From Halalkalibacillus halophilus DSM 18494 (GTDB taxonomy: Bacteria; Bacillota; Bacilli; Bacillales; Alkalibacillaceae), in NCBI RefSeq assembly GCF_000423105.1, contig NZ_AUHI01000016.1, positions 1 through 62,702 of the forward strand: a DNA stretch of 62,702 nt, read 5' to 3'. Within the stretch, counting starts at the first letter, position 1. Each line of letters opens with the position of its first letter. The position numbers and the translations under genes were made by a program. The notes beneath the pieces are model-generated. The model ran no database searches. It was not told the origin of the DNA and was given only the letters and a program-made list of their open reading frames with translations. This document shows, in pieces, positions 15,551 to 24,223 of this stretch.

Positions 15551-16681
15551 ATGATGAAGTTTTCGCGTTTGGTTTTACCTGGAATAATGATGATTGCAGT
15601 AACGTATGGATTGGCTCGCTTTAGTTTTGGTTTATTGCTTCTAGACATCAATCAGTCGCTTCATATGTCTGAATTCATCTCGGGATTAGTCTCTTCTTTA
15701 TTTTATTTAGCATATTGCGTGACGATTGTTGTTTCGACTGTTGTTACAGCTAGAGAAGGACCAAGGAAGATGATAATATTTGCGGGTGTCTCTGCTTTGA
15801 TCGGGCTTTTGCTCATGGCGAGTTCTCCAAATGCATGGGTCTTGGCGCTCGGTGTTTTATTTGCGGGTGGTAGTGCAGGCTTGATCTCACCTCCATATGG
15901 AGCAGCGATCTCTCTATGGATTAAGGAGAAAGTGCAAGGTAAAGCTAATTCATGGATTAATTCAGGCACAAGCATTGGGATTGCCTTATCCGGTGTGGGT
16001 GCGATTCTTTTAGCTCCAAATTGGCGGTTCACTTATTCAATCTACGCAGTGCTGACGTTGTTCATATTACTATGGAATTATAAAGTCATTCCTAAAATGA
16101 ATTCTGATACAAAGCTGATGTTCAATCAAGGACGACTCACGATTCGTGGTGTACCTGGCTCTGTTCCAGTTATTTTAGCTTCCTTAATGGTAGGTATATC
16201 TTCAGCTGGTTTTTGGACATTTTCTAGATCGTATATAGAAATAGCGGGTGTATATAGTGATTGGATCTTATCTGGTTTTTGGGTCGTTATTGGTGTATTT
16301 GGGGTTTTAGGTGGGTTTTCTGGTTTTTTAATTGATAAATTTGGTGTTTCTACTTCTTATAGATTAGGCGGACTTGCGATTGCTTCTGCTTCCATTCTAT
16401 TAGCTGTTGCTCCTGAAAATATGTGGCTTTCCTATCTTTCGGCTGGGCTTTTTGGTTCCTCTTATATCTTTTTATCTGGAGTGCTTATTATTTGGGGCAT
16501 TCGTATATTTATTGTGAATGCTTCTTTAGGTATAGGAGTTCCATTTTTACTGATGTCGTTAGGGCAAATAATAGGTTCTTTAATTGCGGGTTTGATGATT
16601 GGGCTTTTGGGATACGCTACGACTTTTGTGGTGTTCGGAATTATTGGGTTGATGGCTATAGTGAAAGGGCCAAGGATGTAA
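15551..16681 (+). CDS. MFS transporter (YbfB/YjiJ-like)
   Basis: A 376-residue major facilitator protein with 12 predicted helices. The first helix contains YGLARFSFGLLLLDI, as in YbfB/YjiJ-type carriers. The loop between helices 2 and 3 has the family's charged motif in reduced form (REGPRK), and ISPPYGAAISLW lies near helix 4. The ATG at 15551 is chosen because GGAGG and GGGG lie upstream; the ATG at 15536 abuts its own AGGAG. It is controlled by the adjacent TetR protein and probably exports a toxic compound. The substrate is unknown. Confidence 0.87.
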   Translation: MMKFSRLVLPGIMMIAVTYGLARFSFGLLLLDINQSLHMSEFISGLVSSLFYLAYCVTIVVSTVVTAREGPRKMIIFAGVSALIGLLLMASSPNAWVLALGVLFAGGSAGLISPPYGAAISLWIKEKVQGKANSWINSGTSIGIALSGVGAILLAPNWRFTYSIYAVLTLFILLWNYKVIPKMNSDTKLMFNQGRLTIRGVPGSVPVILASLMVGISSAGFWTFSRSYIEIAGVYSDWILSGFWVVIGVFGVLGGFSGFLIDKFGVSTSYRLGGLAIASASILLAVAPENMWLSYLSAGLFGSSYIFLSGVLIIWGIRIFIVNASLGIGVPFLLMSLGQIIGSLIAGLMIGLLGYATTFVVFGIIGLMAIVKGPRM

Positions 16682-16701
16682 TAACTAGTAGGGTGGAAAT
16701 T

Positions 16702-16956
16702 TTATTGATTGGTGCTGTTCTTCGACTTTCGATATTTAATATATAACAGGTGTGCACTAAGCGCGATCACACCACCGGTTAAATATCCAAGTATTCTAAA
16801 GATATTTGGAGAGCCAGTGACTAGTTCAATGATAATCATAAAGAAAATCGTCAAAATCGCAGTATAAGCACCCCTCCACTTTGAGTTTTTAAGAATCGCA
16901 TTAAATTCACTGAAATTGTTCGAATGAATCATTTCTTTTAATTCTTTCTTATCCAT
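16702..16956 (-). CDS. small two-helix membrane protein, unknown function
   Basis: An 84-residue protein with a charged N-terminus (MDKKELKEMIHSNNFSEFN), two hydrophobic helices (AILTIFFMIIIELVTG and ILGYLTGGVIALSAHLLYI) and a basic tail. It has an AAGGAG box 7 bases upstream. It is convergent with the MFS gene, 20 bases apart. No family recognised. Confidence 0.65.
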   Translation of the reverse strand: MDKKELKEMIHSNNFSEFNAILKNSKWRGAYTAILTIFFMIIIELVTGSPNIFRILGYLTGGVIALSAHLLYIKYRKSKNSTNQ

Positions 16957-17195
16957 AATTAGTCTCCTTTGATTATCAAATTTGCTAATTGACCGGAGAG
17001 AATCTTATTGTATCTAAATTATTTTTATATTAGCAATATTTACCTTTCTTTTCAACTTGTGAGTGATATGATCTCATGTTTACTTTAAAAATAATAAAGG
17101 TATATCTCTATTTAAGTGTAAGATTATGGTTTTAATAAATAGTTATTTGAGCTTGAGAGAAGTTCATATAAATTACGTTTTTGAGGAGGCTCAAG

Positions 17196-18059
17196 ATGAA
17201 ATATACAGGTGTGTTTTTAGTGATATTAGCAGCCGTTTGCTGGGGGATTACAGGGGGAATTGCAGATATTTTAATGAATAAGGGCTGGGATCCAATTGTC
17301 ATTTCCTTTTACCGTGGAGCGATAGGTTTTATCGTCTTTTTTGGATGGTTTATATATCGTTTTAAGCATAATTTGATGCACTCGTCTCGTTTTTATATAT
17401 GGGCAGTTTTGGCGGGTGTTGGTGTAGCAGGGAATTTCACATTATATTTTCTAAGTATTGAAGCTTCCAGTGTGGCTGTTGGGGCTACTTTAATGTATAC
17501 CGCACCTGTATTCGTATTATTATTCTCCTTTTTATTAGGGTTGGAGTACTCTAATTGGTTTAAGTGGGGCTGTATCTTCTTTGTGCTATTAGGAATTGTG
17601 TTACTCACCGGTGCATATAATCCGAGTGATATCTCTGTGAGTTTCTTAGGGATTGCTGCAGGTATTGGGGCTGGGATTTCCTATGCTTTATTTATTTTTG
17701 GATTCACAAATGCTGCTGCAATAGGGAAGAAGCAACCTACTTTGGTGGTCGCCTTTTTCGTATTTTGTGTTATTCTATTTCTATTTATAGATAGAGGAGA
17801 AGCGGCTAGTGTGCTGACATCAAGCGACTTAGGTTGGTTTATCCTTATCGGGATTATAGGTTCTGGTGTTTCCTTTATCATCTATATAATTGGTTTAAGA
17901 CGCACTCCACCGTCCACAGCTTCGATGGTTGCTATGGTGGAGCCGGTAACTGCTTCCTTATTCGGTCTTTTGCTTCTTGGAGACCATTTGAATCTGATTC
18001 AGCTTATGGGGATGGCTATAATCTTAGTCACGGTTACTTGGTTGAGTGTGAAAGATTAA
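17196..18059 (+). CDS. EamA-family (DMT) transporter
   Basis: A 287-residue protein with ten membrane helices in two EamA halves (AAVCWGITGGIADILMNKGW at the start; TPPSTASMVAMVEPVTASLF in helix 9), typical of the drug/metabolite exporter superfamily. The ATG at 17196 has GAGGAGG 6 bases upstream; the TTG at 17181 is inside that region. Members export amino acids or other metabolites, but the substrate cannot be told. It is a single gene ended by a strong terminator. Confidence 0.9.
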   Translation: MKYTGVFLVILAAVCWGITGGIADILMNKGWDPIVISFYRGAIGFIVFFGWFIYRFKHNLMHSSRFYIWAVLAGVGVAGNFTLYFLSIEASSVAVGATLMYTAPVFVLLFSFLLGLEYSNWFKWGCIFFVLLGIVLLTGAYNPSDISVSFLGIAAGIGAGISYALFIFGFTNAAAIGKKQPTLVVAFFVFCVILFLFIDRGEAASVLTSSDLGWFILIGIIGSGVSFIIYIIGLRRTPPSTASMVAMVEPVTASLFGLLLLGDHLNLIQLMGMAIILVTVTWLSVKD

Positions 18060-18074
18060 TTATTAAACAAGTGA

Positions 18075-18136
18075 AAAGAAACCTAACTGACTGGGTAGAG
18101 GTATCTCTACTTTATCTGTTTAGGTTTCTTTTTTTT
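18075..18136. terminator. terminator of the EamA gene, overlapping the end of the chemoreceptor gene
   Basis: The outer stem AAAAGAAACCTAA / TTAGGTTTCTTT encloses an inner hairpin (GTAGAG / CTCTAC) and is followed by eight or more T. The convergent chemoreceptor gene ends at its edge. Confidence 0.8.
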
Positions 18137-19040
18137 ATGTTATATTCCTTAGCTCATCGGATTTAGCAGAGATCTCTTGTGCGAGCCGGTCCACTGTATG
18201 GAAGCTCTCCACTGTAGAGTTGGCTTCTGTTACGATCTCTGAAGTCTTTTGATTTGCGTCAGATGTTCCTTGTTTCATGTTATCAATTTCTGTCATCATG
18301 CCTTCGATACTGGTGCGAATGTCTACGGTGGATTTTTCAACTGAGGAGGATAGCTTTCTAACTTCATCTGCAACGACACTGAATCCTCGTCCGTGTTCTC
18401 CTGCTCGTGCAGCTTCGATGGCAGCGTTCAGAGCAAGTAAGTTTGTTTGTTTGGAGATGTCACGGATGGTCTTTAAAAATCCTTGAATTTCTTTGGATTT
18501 TGTTTCTAAACCGGATAGTACTTCTGTGTTTTGAATCGTATTTTGTTCGACGGCATTAATTTTATCCATAAGGACTTGGCTACGGTCAATACCGTTACTG
18601 GACTGGGTGTCTAAAGTGTGGGAGGCCTTTTGGAAGTCTTCGATAATTTCTTTTAAGGAGGACTCCCGTTTCGTAATATCTACAGCAGTCTTCATTACGC
18701 CTGTTACTTTGTTTCGCTCATCCAAGATCGGCATATACGTCGCTTCTAATACAATCTGATTGTTATTAGCGTCTTTTCGTTCAATTTTATCTTGAAAGTT
18801 CTTCCCTCTAAACAATTCGCGCCACATGGTTTCGTAAGCATATGATTGAACAAATTCATCAAAACAAAACATTTGATGGCGCATGCCAATCATTTCTTCT
18901 GGTTTGTACCCCATTGTGGTCGCAAAAGCCTCGTTTACATAAACTACTTCTTTTTCCTTATTAAATTCAATTACTGCTAAGTTTCCCTGAATAGAGCGTA
19001 CAATTGCTTCGTCGTTGGTAGGACTTTGAATAGTTATCAC
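18135..19040 (-). CDS. soluble PAS-domain methyl-accepting chemotaxis protein
   Basis: A 301-residue cytoplasmic chemoreceptor without membrane helices. It has an N-terminal PAS domain (about 15-130; VVYVNEAFATTMGYKPEEMI and the PAC end VTGVMKTAVDITKR) and a short MCP signalling hairpin with the conserved tip (ISKQTNLLALNAAIEAARAG, GFSVVADEVRKL). It probably senses redox state, oxygen or a small ligand through PAS and signals to CheA/CheW. The start is GTG at 19040 with GGGAGAG 8 bases before it. The signalling hairpin is shorter than in transmembrane MCPs, so this is a minimal receptor. Confidence 0.92.
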   Translation of the reverse strand: MITIQSPTNDEAIVRSIQGNLAVIEFNKEKEVVYVNEAFATTMGYKPEEMIGMRHQMFCFDEFVQSYAYETMWRELFRGKNFQDKIERKDANNNQIVLEATYMPILDERNKVTGVMKTAVDITKRESSLKEIIEDFQKASHTLDTQSSNGIDRSQVLMDKINAVEQNTIQNTEVLSGLETKSKEIQGFLKTIRDISKQTNLLALNAAIEAARAGEHGRGFSVVADEVRKLSSSVEKSTVDIRTSIEGMMTEIDNMKQGTSDANQKTSEIVTEANSTVESFHTVDRLAQEISAKSDELRNIT

Positions 19041-19402
19041 AATGATCTCTCCCGTTGTTCATGTGGAATGAACTTTTATGAAATGCTGATAATAAATCAG
19101 TATTTTTACCTATGTTCTATTAAAATTTATCGTACAGTTAACTCTTTAGCGTGTCAAAGTATAAGCGCGTATTATTCGACAAAATCTGCAGAGAAGTTCT
19201 AAAGATTAAGAAATATCGAATTAGAATGGAAGCTACCTTTTATTTAGAGACGGATAAAAGGTAGCTTTTTCTTTTCCATAGTCTAAAAGAATTTTTAAAT
19301 AAAAAGACGGAATAGTTAAAAATTTTATATTCAAAGTTGGATTTTCATGGGATGCTTACGTTATAGATAGCGATATATAGATTAGAAGGGGTGAAGTAGT
19401 CT
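19041..19402. other. intergenic region with an orphan terminator
   Basis: 362 bases between the divergent chemoreceptor and peptidase genes. The only clear element is the plus-strand terminator at 19230-19275. No gene is visible upstream of it on the plus strand, so it may end a small RNA or attenuate a long leader of the peptidase operon. Confidence 0.4.
19230..19275 (+). terminator. orphan plus-strand terminator or attenuator
   Basis: A 14-bp perfect stem (AAGCTACCTTTTAT / ATAAAAGGTAGCTT) with a 10-base loop, then TTTCTTTT. It lies 127 bases before the first gene of the catabolic cluster, with no coding sequence in front of it. Confidence 0.75.
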
Positions 19403-20773
19403 TTGGGAAGTGTAAACGAATCAACGTTTGAAGCATATCTTAGTGATTTAAAGAATCTTATTCGGATCCCGAGTGTAAAAGGGGAACCAAGCTTAGGTGC
19501 TCCGTATGGGAAAGAGGTAAGTCGAGCATTATGTTATTTTCTTCAGTTAGCTGAACGGTTTGGCTTCCAGGCTTACGAGCTAGATCACAAGGTTGGGGTT
19601 ATTGAATTTGGAGAAGGAGAAGAGGAGCTTGCTATATTCGTGCACGTTGATGTAGTACCAGCTGAAGATGAAGCGAGTTGGATGTTTTCACCATTTTCTG
19701 CAACGGAGCATGATGGGAATTTTTATGGTCGGGGAACATTGGATGACAAAGGACCAGCTCTTGCTGTTTTGTATGCGCTTGCCGCCCTGAAGCAAAAAGG
19801 ATTTGTGCCAGAGCGTCGAATTCGAATAGTTGTCGGTGGAGATGAGGAAAGTGGGATGGATTGTATCAAGACGTATAAAGAGAAAGAGTCACCTCCTACA
19901 CTCGGATTTACTCCGGATGGATATTTTCCGGTAACGTATAGCGAAAAAGGGATTCTTGTGTTAGAAGTTTCTCTTCCACTTGCAGGAGCTGGTCATCAAC
20001 TACAACTTCATGCTGGCAAGGCTCAAAATGTAAAACCTACTCAAGCAAGTGGGAGATTGATATTAAAAGAACGAGTAAACACATCACGTATTCTAGAAGA
20101 ACGTGTGGAACATGTCTACGCCCCAACAACCACCGGTGAGTGGGCGCTTGCACTTCAGACGAATTCGGAAGCGGACCGAGAAGCTGTTATTTTTGATATG
20201 TTACGGGCAGTATCACATAGCTTAACTCAATTAGATCCTCAAGCTTCGAAAGCGCTTATATCCGTCTGTAATCTATTTTCTGAGGAGTCTGGTAAAGAGC
20301 TAGGGATAGAGTTAGAAGATGAAGAATCTGGAGAACTAACGATGCAAACGACAAAGATGCGTTTTGACGGTGGTATATTAACTCTTACGTTAAATATACG
20401 GTACCCTTCTTCTGCAAATTCGTCCCCTATTGAAAAATTCATCCATCGTAAGCTTTTGGATCATGGTTATGAAGTTAAAACAATTGATCATAAGCCCCCT
20501 ATCAATTTTGATAAAGAAGATTCGTTTATTCACTCGCTTATGACCTTGTATGAGCAAGCTACTGGTCGAAAGGATGAGCCGAAGTCTATTTCTGGAGGTA
20601 CCTATGCGAGAGCTTATCCTGACCGGGTAGTTGCATTTGGTGCACTGTTTCCAGGGGAGCCTTTAAACGCACATGCAGTTGATGAACATGTGAAGCTCTC
20701 AGTAATGAAAGAATGGCTTCATGTATATGAACAAGCGATAGAAAAAATAGCAAAAGGGGAAATCACCCCGTAA
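19403..20773 (+). CDS. M20-family dipeptidase (Sapep/PepV-like)
   Basis: A 456-residue cytoplasmic metallopeptidase. Metal-site motifs in order: AIFVHVDVVPA (His, Asp), YGRGTLDDKGPA (Asp), VVGGDEESGMDC (catalytic Glu and metal Glu), TPDGYFPV (Asp) and a C-terminal His (LNAHAVDEHV). The length and the inserted lid domain fit the PepV/Sapep dipeptidases, which cut unblocked dipeptides. The start is TTG at 19403, with AAGGGGTG 9 bases upstream. It opens an operon of six genes running to 25909 and is paired with the M24 peptidase next to it. Confidence 0.88.
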   Translation: MGSVNESTFEAYLSDLKNLIRIPSVKGEPSLGAPYGKEVSRALCYFLQLAERFGFQAYELDHKVGVIEFGEGEEELAIFVHVDVVPAEDEASWMFSPFSATEHDGNFYGRGTLDDKGPALAVLYALAALKQKGFVPERRIRIVVGGDEESGMDCIKTYKEKESPPTLGFTPDGYFPVTYSEKGILVLEVSLPLAGAGHQLQLHAGKAQNVKPTQASGRLILKERVNTSRILEERVEHVYAPTTTGEWALALQTNSEADREAVIFDMLRAVSHSLTQLDPQASKALISVCNLFSEESGKELGIELEDEESGELTMQTTKMRFDGGILTLTLNIRYPSSANSSPIEKFIHRKLLDHGYEVKTIDHKPPINFDKEDSFIHSLMTLYEQATGRKDEPKSISGGTYARAYPDRVVAFGALFPGEPLNAHAVDEHVKLSVMKEWLHVYEQAIEKIAKGEITP

Positions 20774-20792
20774 AAAAGAAGGAGTGAAAGAA

Positions 20793-22058
20793 ATGGTTCA
20801 ACGAAATCTAGTAGATCGAACAAAGGCAATCCTTCCTCTAGAAAAACGTGACCAGCTTCAAGATGAATTGTTAGCAGAACGGTTAAACGCGATTATTAAG
20901 GAAGCGATGATCAAAGCGGAACTTAACTGTTGGATTATTGTTAGTCGGGAATATAACGAAGATCCAATAACACGAACTTTGACACCATCGAAACACGATG
21001 AAACAAGAAGAATTGGGATGATAGTGTTTCATTTAGAGTCAGAGGTCCTTACGCGCTATTGGATTGGACTACCAATTCCAACTATTGAGAATTACTATAG
21101 TTCTATCTGGGATCGAAAAAAAGAGACAGAATGGGAGTGTTTGAAAAATCTGATTGAAAGATTAAATCCAGAAACCATTGCTCTTAACCAATCCGAACAC
21201 GTACCTGTTGCTGACGGGCTAACTAGTTCTCTTTTTTGGAAATTATCTGATGTTTTAGGCGAACCATATACTTCTCGTTTTTGTAGTTCAGAAGCTGCAG
21301 TGGTGCACTGGTATTTGAAAAGAAGTGAGCAAGAGATGAAAGTGTACCCTTATTTGACGGATTTAACGCAACTAATTACTCGACAAGCATTATCTAATGA
21401 AGTAATTGTACCAGGGGTTACCACCTGTGAGGAGGTAGTGAAATGGATGCGTCAAAAGGTATTGGACTTAGGGTTGGAAACGTCTTTTTATCCAACTATC
21501 GATGTGCAACGTCAAGGAGAAAAAGTAGATCGATTAAGCGGTACGACAATTCAACCTGGGGACATTGTTCATAGTGACCTTGGATTAACTTATTTAGGAT
21601 TATCAACAGATATGCAGCAGCTTGGATACGTGTTGCGTCCGGATCAATCTGATGCACCAGAAGGACTTAAAGCTCTTTTATTAAAAGGGAAAAAATTTGC
21701 AGATTATGTAATGGAAGAAATCAAGCCGGGCCGTTCTGGCAATGATATCTTCGAAAAAAGTATTGACCGGGCGAAAGCAGAAAATATACAAGCGATGCTA
21801 TATTCGCACCCGATTGGTGTTCACTGTCATGAATCTGGACCTACAATTGGAATGTTTGATCGTCAAGAAAGGATTCCACATAAGGGGGAGTTCCGTGTGG
21901 TGAATCAGTCTGCCTATGCACTTGAGTTTAATGTGAAAGATTATGTTCCAGAGTGGGGTCAAGAAACCTATGCGTTTTTGGAACAACCAGTAGCCGTATA
22001 TGAGAATGAAGTAGTTTATCTAGCTCCAATGCAAGAAAATTTTTATCTGATTCGATGA
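20793..22058 (+). CDS. M24-family (creatinase/prolidase-like) metallopeptidase
   Basis: A 421-residue protein with a creatinase N-terminal domain (about 1-175) and a pita-bread catalytic domain. Metal ligands can be followed: Asp and Asp (HSDLGLTYLGLSTDMQQ), His (HPIGVHCHESG), Glu (LEFNVKD) and Glu (FLEQPVAV). The normal SDIART stretch is altered to STDMQQ, so the activity may differ from Xaa-Pro cleavage. The ATG at 20793 has AAGGAG 8 bases before it. It is more divergent than the two other M24 proteins of the cluster (33274, 35774). Confidence 0.85.
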   Translation: MVQRNLVDRTKAILPLEKRDQLQDELLAERLNAIIKEAMIKAELNCWIIVSREYNEDPITRTLTPSKHDETRRIGMIVFHLESEVLTRYWIGLPIPTIENYYSSIWDRKKETEWECLKNLIERLNPETIALNQSEHVPVADGLTSSLFWKLSDVLGEPYTSRFCSSEAAVVHWYLKRSEQEMKVYPYLTDLTQLITRQALSNEVIVPGVTTCEEVVKWMRQKVLDLGLETSFYPTIDVQRQGEKVDRLSGTTIQPGDIVHSDLGLTYLGLSTDMQQLGYVLRPDQSDAPEGLKALLLKGKKFADYVMEEIKPGRSGNDIFEKSIDRAKAENIQAMLYSHPIGVHCHESGPTIGMFDRQERIPHKGEFRVVNQSAYALEFNVKDYVPEWGQETYAFLEQPVAVYENEVVYLAPMQENFYLIR

Positions 22059-22079
22059 GAATATGGAGTGGGGGAATAA

Positions 22080-23009
22080 ATGATGGATAAGTATTCAGTT
22101 GATTGGAAGGGGTACATCCCAGCAATTACCTTGCCGTTTGATGCTGAGGAACAAATTGATTGGCAAGCTTATGAAACGTTATTGAATTGGCTTGTAGAAG
22201 AAGGAATGCATGGACTTGTGATCAACGGCACAACAGGAGAGTGGTTTAGCCTAACAGATCAAGAAATTCAAGATGTTTTTATGTTTGTTGGTCGTGTTGT
22301 TGGAGGAAGTATTCCTGTAATTGCTGGGTGTACGGGTTATACAGCTAAGCAGGTGACGAAGTATGTACAGTGGGCAAAAGAATCAGGTTTGCAAGGTGCA
22401 TTAATTGCGCCGCCTCCATACATGGTGCCGAATGAGGAAGAAGTTTTTCGTCATTATCAAGATATTAGTAACTCAATAGATTTCCCAATCTGTGTTTATA
22501 ACTGGCCTCGTGGAACTCAGATAGATATGAACCCAAAGCTTCTCAAACGGTTAACCACTCTTCAAAATGTGGTTGCGATAAAAAATTCAACACCTCAAGG
22601 AGGAGAATTTATCCAAGCATTGCTTGAGGTCGGAGAAGATGTACGCTACTTTGGCGTACCAATGAATGCATTCGGAATAAGCTTGATCGAACGACATAAA
22701 GCAGATGGGTTGATGGGGGCAGGGGCAGTATTAGGACGTGTTCACCCCGATTTCTTTAACCACGTTTGGAATGGAGAAGCGGAGAAAGCGATTTTGTGTG
22801 GGGAGAAGGATCAGTTGTTATTTAAACATTTTTTTAATTCGGATTTTTCCGTATCGTTTGGTTCCCAACAAGCGATTCTAAAGACTGCTTTAAATATACA
22901 AGGATTACCAGGGGGACATGTCCGCAGTCCTTTATTAGATCTATCTCCTGAGGAAGTAAATGAAGTGCGGAAAGTTATGAGTCAGGTTTCAATTAGTGTA
23001 AAAGGGTGA
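22080..23009 (+). CDS. DapA/NAL-family aldolase or deaminase
   Basis: A 309-residue TIM-barrel enzyme of the dihydrodipicolinate synthase family. It has the carboxylate-binding loop (NGTTGEW), the catalytic Tyr (CVYNWPRG) and the Schiff-base Lys (VVAIKNSTPQGG). Lysine biosynthesis genes are absent around it. It lies directly before a two-protein FAD/Fe-S dehydrogenase, the arrangement known for hydroxyproline catabolism, in which a DapA-like deaminase acts on pyrroline-4-hydroxy-2-carboxylate. That role is inferred; 2-keto-acid lyase or aldolase roles are possible. Two adjacent ATG codons (22080, 22083) can serve as start. Confidence 0.85.
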   Translation: MMDKYSVDWKGYIPAITLPFDAEEQIDWQAYETLLNWLVEEGMHGLVINGTTGEWFSLTDQEIQDVFMFVGRVVGGSIPVIAGCTGYTAKQVTKYVQWAKESGLQGALIAPPPYMVPNEEEVFRHYQDISNSIDFPICVYNWPRGTQIDMNPKLLKRLTTLQNVVAIKNSTPQGGEFIQALLEVGEDVRYFGVPMNAFGISLIERHKADGLMGAGAVLGRVHPDFFNHVWNGEAEKAILCGEKDQLLFKHFFNSDFSVSFGSQQAILKTALNIQGLPGGHVRSPLLDLSPEEVNEVRKVMSQVSISVKG

Positions 23010-23014
23010 GGAAC

Positions 23015-24196
23015 GTGAACCAGTATACAGAGACTATTGTTATTGGTGGTGGCTTAGTCGGGGCTGCGACAAGTTATTATTTAGCTGAAAAGGGGCGAGA
23101 GGTAACTCTTGTAGAACGTGGGCAGCTTAACCGCCAATCATCTGGACAAAACGCAGGGAGTTTACATTTTCAACTGGAGTATCGAATGATTGCATTTTGG
23201 GAGCAACTGCAACATGAACTTTCTCAACTGATTCCGCTTTCTATAGCCTCTGAAACAAAATGGCGTCATTTAGAGTCAGAGCTAGGTTTAGATTTAGAAG
23301 TGGTGCAGCATGGGGGATTGATGGTTGCAGAAACAGCTGAAGAATGGAAAGTTTTAACGAAAAAGTTTGAATTAGAGAAGAAGCTAGGGTTAAACACAGA
23401 GCTTCTTTCATCCTATGAAACTCATAATCTCGCACCTTATTTATCAGAGAAAGTGATTGGGTCTGCCTTTTGCCCGGAAGAAGGTCATGCAAATCCACGC
23501 CAAGTAACACCTGCCTTTGCAAGAAAAGCAATCGAAAAAGGGGCGAATGTTCATATTAATTCAAGTGTTCGTTCGATTGAAAAAGGATCTGGAAGGTGGG
23601 TGGTGGAGTTAGTCTCTGGGAAACGTGTTATTGCAGAAAATGTTGTAATTACTGCTGGAGCTTGGACTCAGGAAATTGGCTTGATGCTCGGGTTACATAT
23701 TCCTGTTTACCCAGTTCCACTACTGATGAACGTGGTAGAAAAATCACCTCCCTTTCTTCATCATATGGTGCAACATGTCGGAAAACGTTTAACCATGAAA
23801 CAAGTTCGAGATGGAAATATATTAGTTGGAGGGGGATGGCAGTCTTATTTTCAAAAGAAAAAAGGTAAAATTTGTTTTGACTTACCACCTCTAATTGATC
23901 CTAGATTGGTAAAAGAAAATGTGCGACTAGCGTCAAGTATTGTGCCGGGTGTTAATGATTTGAGGTTAATAAGGAGTTGGGCTGGGGTAACTGGCATTAC
24001 ACACGATCAGTTACCTTTAATTGGAGAACTTCCAGAGAGAAAAGGTGTATATATCGCTGTAGGTGGTTCGGGGTTCACGTTTGGTCCACTGTATGGTCAG
24101 ATTATTTCTGATCTAATTACAGAGGGGGAATCTGAATTTGATATTGGATCGTTTTCTCCAGAAAAGTTAGCTCATTTAAATTTATTTATGCGCTAG
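23015..24196 (+). CDS. DAO-family FAD oxidoreductase, catalytic subunit (D-amino/imino acid dehydrogenase beta type)
   Basis: A 393-residue flavoprotein with an N-terminal dinucleotide fold (VIGGGLVGAATSYYLAEKG) and the DAO C-terminal FAD segment (GVYIAVGGSGFTFGPLYG). Members oxidise the C-N bond of D-amino acids, sarcosine, opines or D-hydroxyproline. The next gene encodes a combined Fe-S/FAD partner, so the two probably form one membrane-associated dehydrogenase like the HcnBC/OoxAB or D-hydroxyproline dehydrogenase type. Start GTG at 23015 after AAAGGGTGAGG; an in-frame GTG at 23006 would overlap the stop of the preceding gene. Confidence 0.88.
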   Translation: MNQYTETIVIGGGLVGAATSYYLAEKGREVTLVERGQLNRQSSGQNAGSLHFQLEYRMIAFWEQLQHELSQLIPLSIASETKWRHLESELGLDLEVVQHGGLMVAETAEEWKVLTKKFELEKKLGLNTELLSSYETHNLAPYLSEKVIGSAFCPEEGHANPRQVTPAFARKAIEKGANVHINSSVRSIEKGSGRWVVELVSGKRVIAENVVITAGAWTQEIGLMLGLHIPVYPVPLLMNVVEKSPPFLHHMVQHVGKRLTMKQVRDGNILVGGGWQSYFQKKKGKICFDLPPLIDPRLVKENVRLASSIVPGVNDLRLIRSWAGVTGITHDQLPLIGELPERKGVYIAVGGSGFTFGPLYGQIISDLITEGESEFDIGSFSPEKLAHLNLFMR

Positions 24197-24223
24197 TTAT
24201 ATATGATAGTAAGGAGGGGTGAG

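Noticed and set aside
22080..23009. lysine-pathway dihydrodipicolinate synthase
   Set aside because: Its neighbours are catabolic peptidase and dehydrogenase genes, and no lysine genes are present.
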